Assembly: GCA_902532015.1 (NCBI GenBank)
Contig: CACAGI010000001.1
Span: forward strand, 1-57,638
DNA: 57,638 bases
Direction of reading: 5' to 3'
From: an uncultured SAR86 cluster bacterium
GTDB taxonomy: Bacteria; Pseudomonadota; Gammaproteobacteria; Magnimaribacterales; Magnimaribacteraceae
Position numbers and translations under genes: made by a program. Positions 54,147 through 57,638 of this stretch are shown piece after piece. The notes beneath the pieces were generated by a model. It saw nothing but the letters and a program-made list of their open reading frames with translations, made no database searches and was not told the origin of the DNA. The stretch's first letter is position 1. Each line of letters starts with the position of its first letter.

Positions 54147-55778
54147 ATGGAAATACAATACGCTTCAGTCTGGGAGAAAAATGCAGACGCTATACCTAAT
54201 GAAATTGCTCTAATTTGTGGAGACAACGAGGTAAGTTGGAAAGATTTTGATGATAGAGCCGCTAAGTTAGCTGCATTATTAGATGATAGCGGTCTTGGAG
54301 ATGATTCTAAAGTTGGTCTTTATTTACATAACTCAAACGAATATTTAGAAGCACAATATGCTGTTTTTAAAATTAAAGGTGTTCCAATAAATGTAAATTA
54401 TCGATATAAAGAAGAAGAGCTAGTTTATTTGTTAGATAACTCAGATTCTGAAGCTTTGTTTTATCAAGGGTGCTATGCAGAACAAGTTCGTGCTATTAAG
54501 GATAAACTTTCTAAAGTCAAAGTTTTTATACAAGTTGATGATGGCTCTTCAGATGCCCCAGACTTTTCATTAGATTATGAAAGCAGTATTCAGAACAATT
54601 CATCCATGGAAAGAATAGATCGATCAGGAGATAACATATACATGCTGTACACAGGCGGAACAACTGGAATGCCTAAAGGCGTTATGTATCAGCATCAAGG
54701 CCATCTTTCTAGTATGTTAAAAACCGCTGGAGCTTGGGGATTAATACCAATTCAAGAGGAGGTTGTTGATATCGAAGCTTTAGCGGAAGTTGTTAAAGAA
54801 AATGCAGAATCCAATAACTTGCCCGTTAGTATTCCTGCATGCCCGTTGATGCATGGTACCGGTATGTGGCTTGGAGCAATGATTCCTCTACTTGCTGGTG
54901 GGTGTGTAGTTACCATTCCTCAATTGGGGTTTGATCCTGATTTACTATTTAGAGAAACAGAAAGAAGAAAGGCAAACAATCTTGTAATAGTTGGAGATGC
55001 TTTCGCTAAACCTATGTTAGATGCACTGGATAAAGCAAGCAATGAAGGCACTCCCTATAACCTTGAATCAGTTAATAACATTATCTCAAGTGGAGTCATG
55101 TGGAGTTCTGAAGTTAAGGATGGTTTATTGAAACACAATGATATGGTTCTGGTAGACGCTATGGGATCTACGGAAGGAGGTATGGGCTCCTCAGTAGCAT
55201 CCAGAGATGCTCCTGCTCCAACAGCTAAATTTGTTTTAAACCCTGGAGTAATTGTTATAACTGATGAAGGAGAGCATGTCGAAGCTGGTTCAGGAAAAAT
55301 GGGGAAAATTGGAACAAGCGGCTTAGTCCCTTTAGGTTATTTTAAAGATGAAAAGAAGTCAGCTGAAACTTTTAAGGAATTTGAAGGTGTTAGATATAGT
55401 TTTCCAGGTGATTATGCAACAGTGGAAGCAGATGGAACAATTACTCTCCTAGGACGTGGTAGTAATTGTATAAATACTGCAGGCGAAAAAGTTTATCCAG
55501 AAGAAGTAGAGGAAGCTGTAAAAAGGCACCCCAATGTTTTTGATTGTTTAGTAGTGGGGCTACAAGATGACAGGTTTGGCCAAAGAGTTGTCGCCTTAGC
55601 TTCTTTTCAAGACGACAATCAAATCGAAGAACAAGATTTGATTGCTTTTACAAGAGAGCATTTAGCAGGCTATAAATTACCTAAACAAGTTCTATTTGTC
55701 CCTGAGGTAATGAGAGCTCCCAACGGAAAGGCAAATTACAAGTGGGCTAAAGAAACGGCTGAAAAGGAATTAGGTTAA
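54147..55778 (+). CDS. Acyl-CoA synthetase / AMP-dependent ligase
   Basis: The 543-residue protein is an ANL-superfamily ligase that activates a carboxylic acid with ATP and joins it to CoA. It has the P-loop YTGGTTGMPKG at 168-178, the A5-type STEGGMGSS region, the GDYATVEADGTITLLGR hinge block and the C-terminal catalytic lysine in APNGKANYKWAK. AINVNYRY-type block INVNYRYKEEEL resembles medium- or long-chain acyl ligases of the FadD family. Tight spacing (12 and 13 bases) links it to the oxygenase and the nitroreductase. Confidence 0.92.
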   Translation: MEIQYASVWEKNADAIPNEIALICGDNEVSWKDFDDRAAKLAALLDDSGLGDDSKVGLYLHNSNEYLEAQYAVFKIKGVPINVNYRYKEEELVYLLDNSDSEALFYQGCYAEQVRAIKDKLSKVKVFIQVDDGSSDAPDFSLDYESSIQNNSSMERIDRSGDNIYMLYTGGTTGMPKGVMYQHQGHLSSMLKTAGAWGLIPIQEEVVDIEALAEVVKENAESNNLPVSIPACPLMHGTGMWLGAMIPLLAGGCVVTIPQLGFDPDLLFRETERRKANNLVIVGDAFAKPMLDALDKASNEGTPYNLESVNNIISSGVMWSSEVKDGLLKHNDMVLVDAMGSTEGGMGSSVASRDAPAPTAKFVLNPGVIVITDEGEHVEAGSGKMGKIGTSGLVPLGYFKDEKKSAETFKEFEGVRYSFPGDYATVEADGTITLLGRGSNCINTAGEKVYPEEVEEAVKRHPNVFDCLVVGLQDDRFGQRVVALASFQDDNQIEEQDLIAFTREHLAGYKLPKQVLFVPEVMRAPNGKANYKWAKETAEKELG

Positions 55779-55791
55779 AGAGGTATAAATC

Positions 55792-56451
55792 ATGGACGTA
55801 ACTGAAGCTGTAGATTCCAGGAAATCAATAAGGGCTTTTTTAGATAAAGCTGTAGACGACTCATTAATAAAGGAACTGCTTGAGAAATCATCTAGAGCCG
55901 CCTCCGGGGGTAACTTACAGCCTTGGAAAATTTATGTGATCAATGGCAAAACGATGAACAGTTTTCATAAATTTCAATCTGAATGGACTGAACCTGAAAC
56001 ACCAGCTTATGCAATTTATCCAGAGAATCTTAAAGAACCTTATAAGACTTCAAGATATGAGGTGGCTGATGATATGTATTCTCTATTGGGAATAGAAAGA
56101 GAAGATAAAGAAGCAAGATTTAAGCAAGTATTAAAGAACTATGAGTTTTTTGGAGCTCCAGCAGCTTTCTTTTGTTTTGTAGACAGACAAATGGGCAGAC
56201 CTCAGTGGTCAGATTTAGGAATGTTTCTTCAAACATTCATGCTACTAGCTAGAGAAGCTGGTTTAGATACATGCCCACAAGAAGCATGGGCAATGAAACA
56301 GGAAAGTGTAACTGCCTTTGTTGAAGCGCCAGACGAATTAATGCTGTTTTGTGGCATGGCCATAGGTTATCAGGATGAATCTGAAAAAGTTAATGAACTT
56401 AGAACCGCAAGAAGGCCAATAGAAGACTGGACAGTTTTCTTAAATAAATAG
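55792..56451 (+). CDS. Nitroreductase family FMN oxidoreductase
   Basis: The 219-residue protein has the nitroreductase opening AVDSRKSIRAFLDKAV with the FMN phosphate-binding arginines, the AASGGNLQPWKIYVI block, the APAAFFCFVDR strand, and ends with MLFCGMAIGYQDE. Such flavoproteins use NAD(P)H to reduce nitro groups, quinones or enones, and some act as dehydrogenases. Its place after the oxygenase and ligase suggests reduction or desaturation of a shared substrate. It is convergent with the next gene, with one base between them. Confidence 0.92.
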   Translation: MDVTEAVDSRKSIRAFLDKAVDDSLIKELLEKSSRAASGGNLQPWKIYVINGKTMNSFHKFQSEWTEPETPAYAIYPENLKEPYKTSRYEVADDMYSLLGIEREDKEARFKQVLKNYEFFGAPAAFFCFVDRQMGRPQWSDLGMFLQTFMLLAREAGLDTCPQEAWAMKQESVTAFVEAPDELMLFCGMAIGYQDESEKVNELRTARRPIEDWTVFLNK

Positions 56452-56452
56452 G

Positions 56453-57638
56453 CTAAATTACTATTTCAATTAGGCTCGGACCTTCAGATTTTATTCCATA
56501 TGAAAAGGCTTTATGGAACTCTTCGACGGTTAGAGTTTGTTTAGCCGGCACACCTAAAGATTCTGCAAGAGAAACCCAATTTATTTCTGGATTGTCTAAG
56601 GAAAACATAGAAGAAGCTCTATCTCCTGTTCCTAGAGCCCCGACTCTGTCTAGTTCAACTTTTAAAATAGCATAAGCTCGATTAGAAAAAATAATGTTAG
56701 TTACATTCAGGCTCTCTCTGGCCTGGGTCCATAAAGATTGTATTGTATACATAGCTCCACCATCACCGTGCAAACATATTACGGGCCTGTCCGGTGAGGC
56801 AATTGCAGCGCCCGTAGCTAGAGGTAGTCCTTGTCCTATAGATCCTCCTGTTAAAGCTAGCCAATCTAAAGGTTTTGCATTCCAAGCGTGTGGTGTAACA
56901 AAAAAACCTGAGGTTGCAGCCTCATCTGAAACAATAGCTTCTTCAGGCAGCAGTCCAGTGAAAAGGGCACCAAGATTTTCAGGATTTAATTCGCCTGACG
57001 TAGGCATATCTATCTTTCCATCAGGAATTAAATGCTTATCAATTTTTGATCCTTTGAACATTTCATTTAGAGCATTTAAAGCATATTTCCCATCTTGAAA
57101 AGCAGAAGCTACTTCAATAAGCTCTGCTTTTTCAGGTGACAAGAAGCTTTTTTTTCCAGGGTAGGCAAAAAAAGAAACAGGTGGTTTTGTTCCTATAAAC
57201 ACTATAGATTCAACTCCACTCAAAAATTCTTCAGCAAGTTCAGCAAAATAAGGAATCGGCTCTACTTTAGTCAGCCCAACCCCTCTACGATGCCTTTTTA
57301 CAAAAGTATCTGTTGCTAGTCTGCACCCGCAAGCAGAGGCAATTTTTCCAGCCAACGTAACTGATTCTTCATCTAAAAAATTACCCCCTATATAAAGCAT
57401 AGAATTTTTATCGGATGAAAGAGATTTAAAAGCCTGATCAATCAATTGATCATCTACTTTTAGAGGTCCTTCTATTTCAAGTTTAGGGCCTATATTTTCT
57501 GTCTCTCCCCAAGCACAATCAGCAGGAACTAGCATGGTAGCAATTTGGCCTGGAAATTTATGAGCAGCTTGCCATGCTTCTGACCCTAGTTGACTAAGGT
57601 CATCCGGTGAAGAACTTCTTCCAACCCAGTCAGAACTA
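56453..57638 (-). CDS. Thiamine-diphosphate enzyme, acetolactate synthase-like (N-terminus cut by window edge)
   Basis: The visible 395 codons are open to the window edge and continue beyond it. An internal ATG at 57535 is not the true start, because the upstream codons (for example GSEAWQAAHKFPGQIATMLVPADCAW, in parts) are clearly family sequence. The C-terminal part has the ThDP motif ICLHGDGGAMYTIQSL with a downstream SNRAYAILK, and GGSIGQGLPLATGAA before it. This matches large-subunit acetolactate synthase, benzoylformate decarboxylase and relatives. No ilvN-type small subunit is adjacent, so a decarboxylase or lyase acting in catabolism is as likely as branched-chain synthesis. Confidence 0.88.
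   Translation of the reverse strand, partial: SSDWVGRSSSPDDLSQLGSEAWQAAHKFPGQIATMLVPADCAWGETENIGPKLEIEGPLKVDDQLIDQAFKSLSSDKNSMLYIGGNFLDEESVTLAGKIASACGCRLATDTFVKRHRRGVGLTKVEPIPYFAELAEEFLSGVESIVFIGTKPPVSFFAYPGKKSFLSPEKAELIEVASAFQDGKYALNALNEMFKGSKIDKHLIPDGKIDMPTSGELNPENLGALFTGLLPEEAIVSDEAATSGFFVTPHAWNAKPLDWLALTGGSIGQGLPLATGAAIASPDRPVICLHGDGGAMYTIQSLWTQARESLNVTNIIFSNRAYAILKVELDRVGALGTGDRASSMFSLDNPEINWVSLAESLGVPAKQTLTVEEFHKAFSYGIKSEGPSLIEIVI

Noticed and set aside
56453-57535. ThDP enzyme starting at the internal ATG at 57535
   Set aside because: Codons upstream stay open to the window edge and read as conserved family sequence, so the gene is truncated by the window and does not start there.

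Overview
The window looks like the replication-origin region of a small-genome marine gammaproteobacterium, with SAR86-type bacterioplankton the best guess. The reasons are gammaproteobacterial gene order, low GC over most of the window, gaps that are mostly only a few bases, loss of genes usually found at these loci, a large TonB receptor, a carotenoid oxygenase and aerobic cytochrome oxidase genes. No 16S gene or other taxonomic marker is present, so the name is an inference. No tRNA, rRNA, CRISPR array, transposase, integrase or phage gene was found, and no stretch over 300 bases lacks a gene.

Region 1 (1-9086, all minus strand) is the left replication arm: atpE (start codon only), atpB, parB, parA, rsmG, mnmG, mnmE, yidC, yidD, rnpA and rpmH. 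Region 2 (9087-15310) holds a compact oriC/dnaA control region with DnaA boxes, then dnaA-dnaN-recF-gyrB on the plus strand. A near-perfect parS site lies inside recF, so ParA, ParB and their target are all in the window. GyrB carries an unusual lysine-rich N-terminal tail.

Region 3 (15307-25097) is a housekeeping block whose order matches other gammaproteobacteria: plsC-like, gmhB, glycyl-tRNA synthetase, lpxL-like, trkH, trkA, fmt and def on the minus strand, then purE, tsaC and aroE on the plus strand. The synthetase is the single-chain alpha2 type, at the place where the two-gene glyQ-glyS type is expected.

Region 4 (25098-36103) encodes an aa3-type cytochrome c oxidase and its assembly factors: coxB, coxA, ctaG, coxC, a small antisense membrane gene, SURF1, a thioredoxin-fold-like protein, ctaA, ctaB and sco1. 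It runs with short gaps into a small His/Cys exported protein and a TonB receptor with five His/Glu/Asp-rich segments. I read this as a possible metal-acquisition module attached to oxidase assembly.

Region 5 (36118-49350) is mostly minus strand: doxX-like, a Bax-inhibitor-like membrane protein, an ABM-domain protein, typA, a Sel1-repeat protein, a quinone oxidoreductase, gshA, a CmcJ/AsaB-type oxygenase-like protein, pckA, dsbB, polA and an FkbM methyltransferase. Region 6 (49351-57638) has engB divergent from cytochrome c4 and dsbA. These are followed by a catabolic-looking run: CitE-like lyase, MaoC hydratase, carotenoid cleavage oxygenase, acyl-CoA ligase, nitroreductase and, convergent, a thiamine-diphosphate enzyme cut by the window edge. 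The redox partners DsbA and DsbB are both here, on either side of polA-engB.
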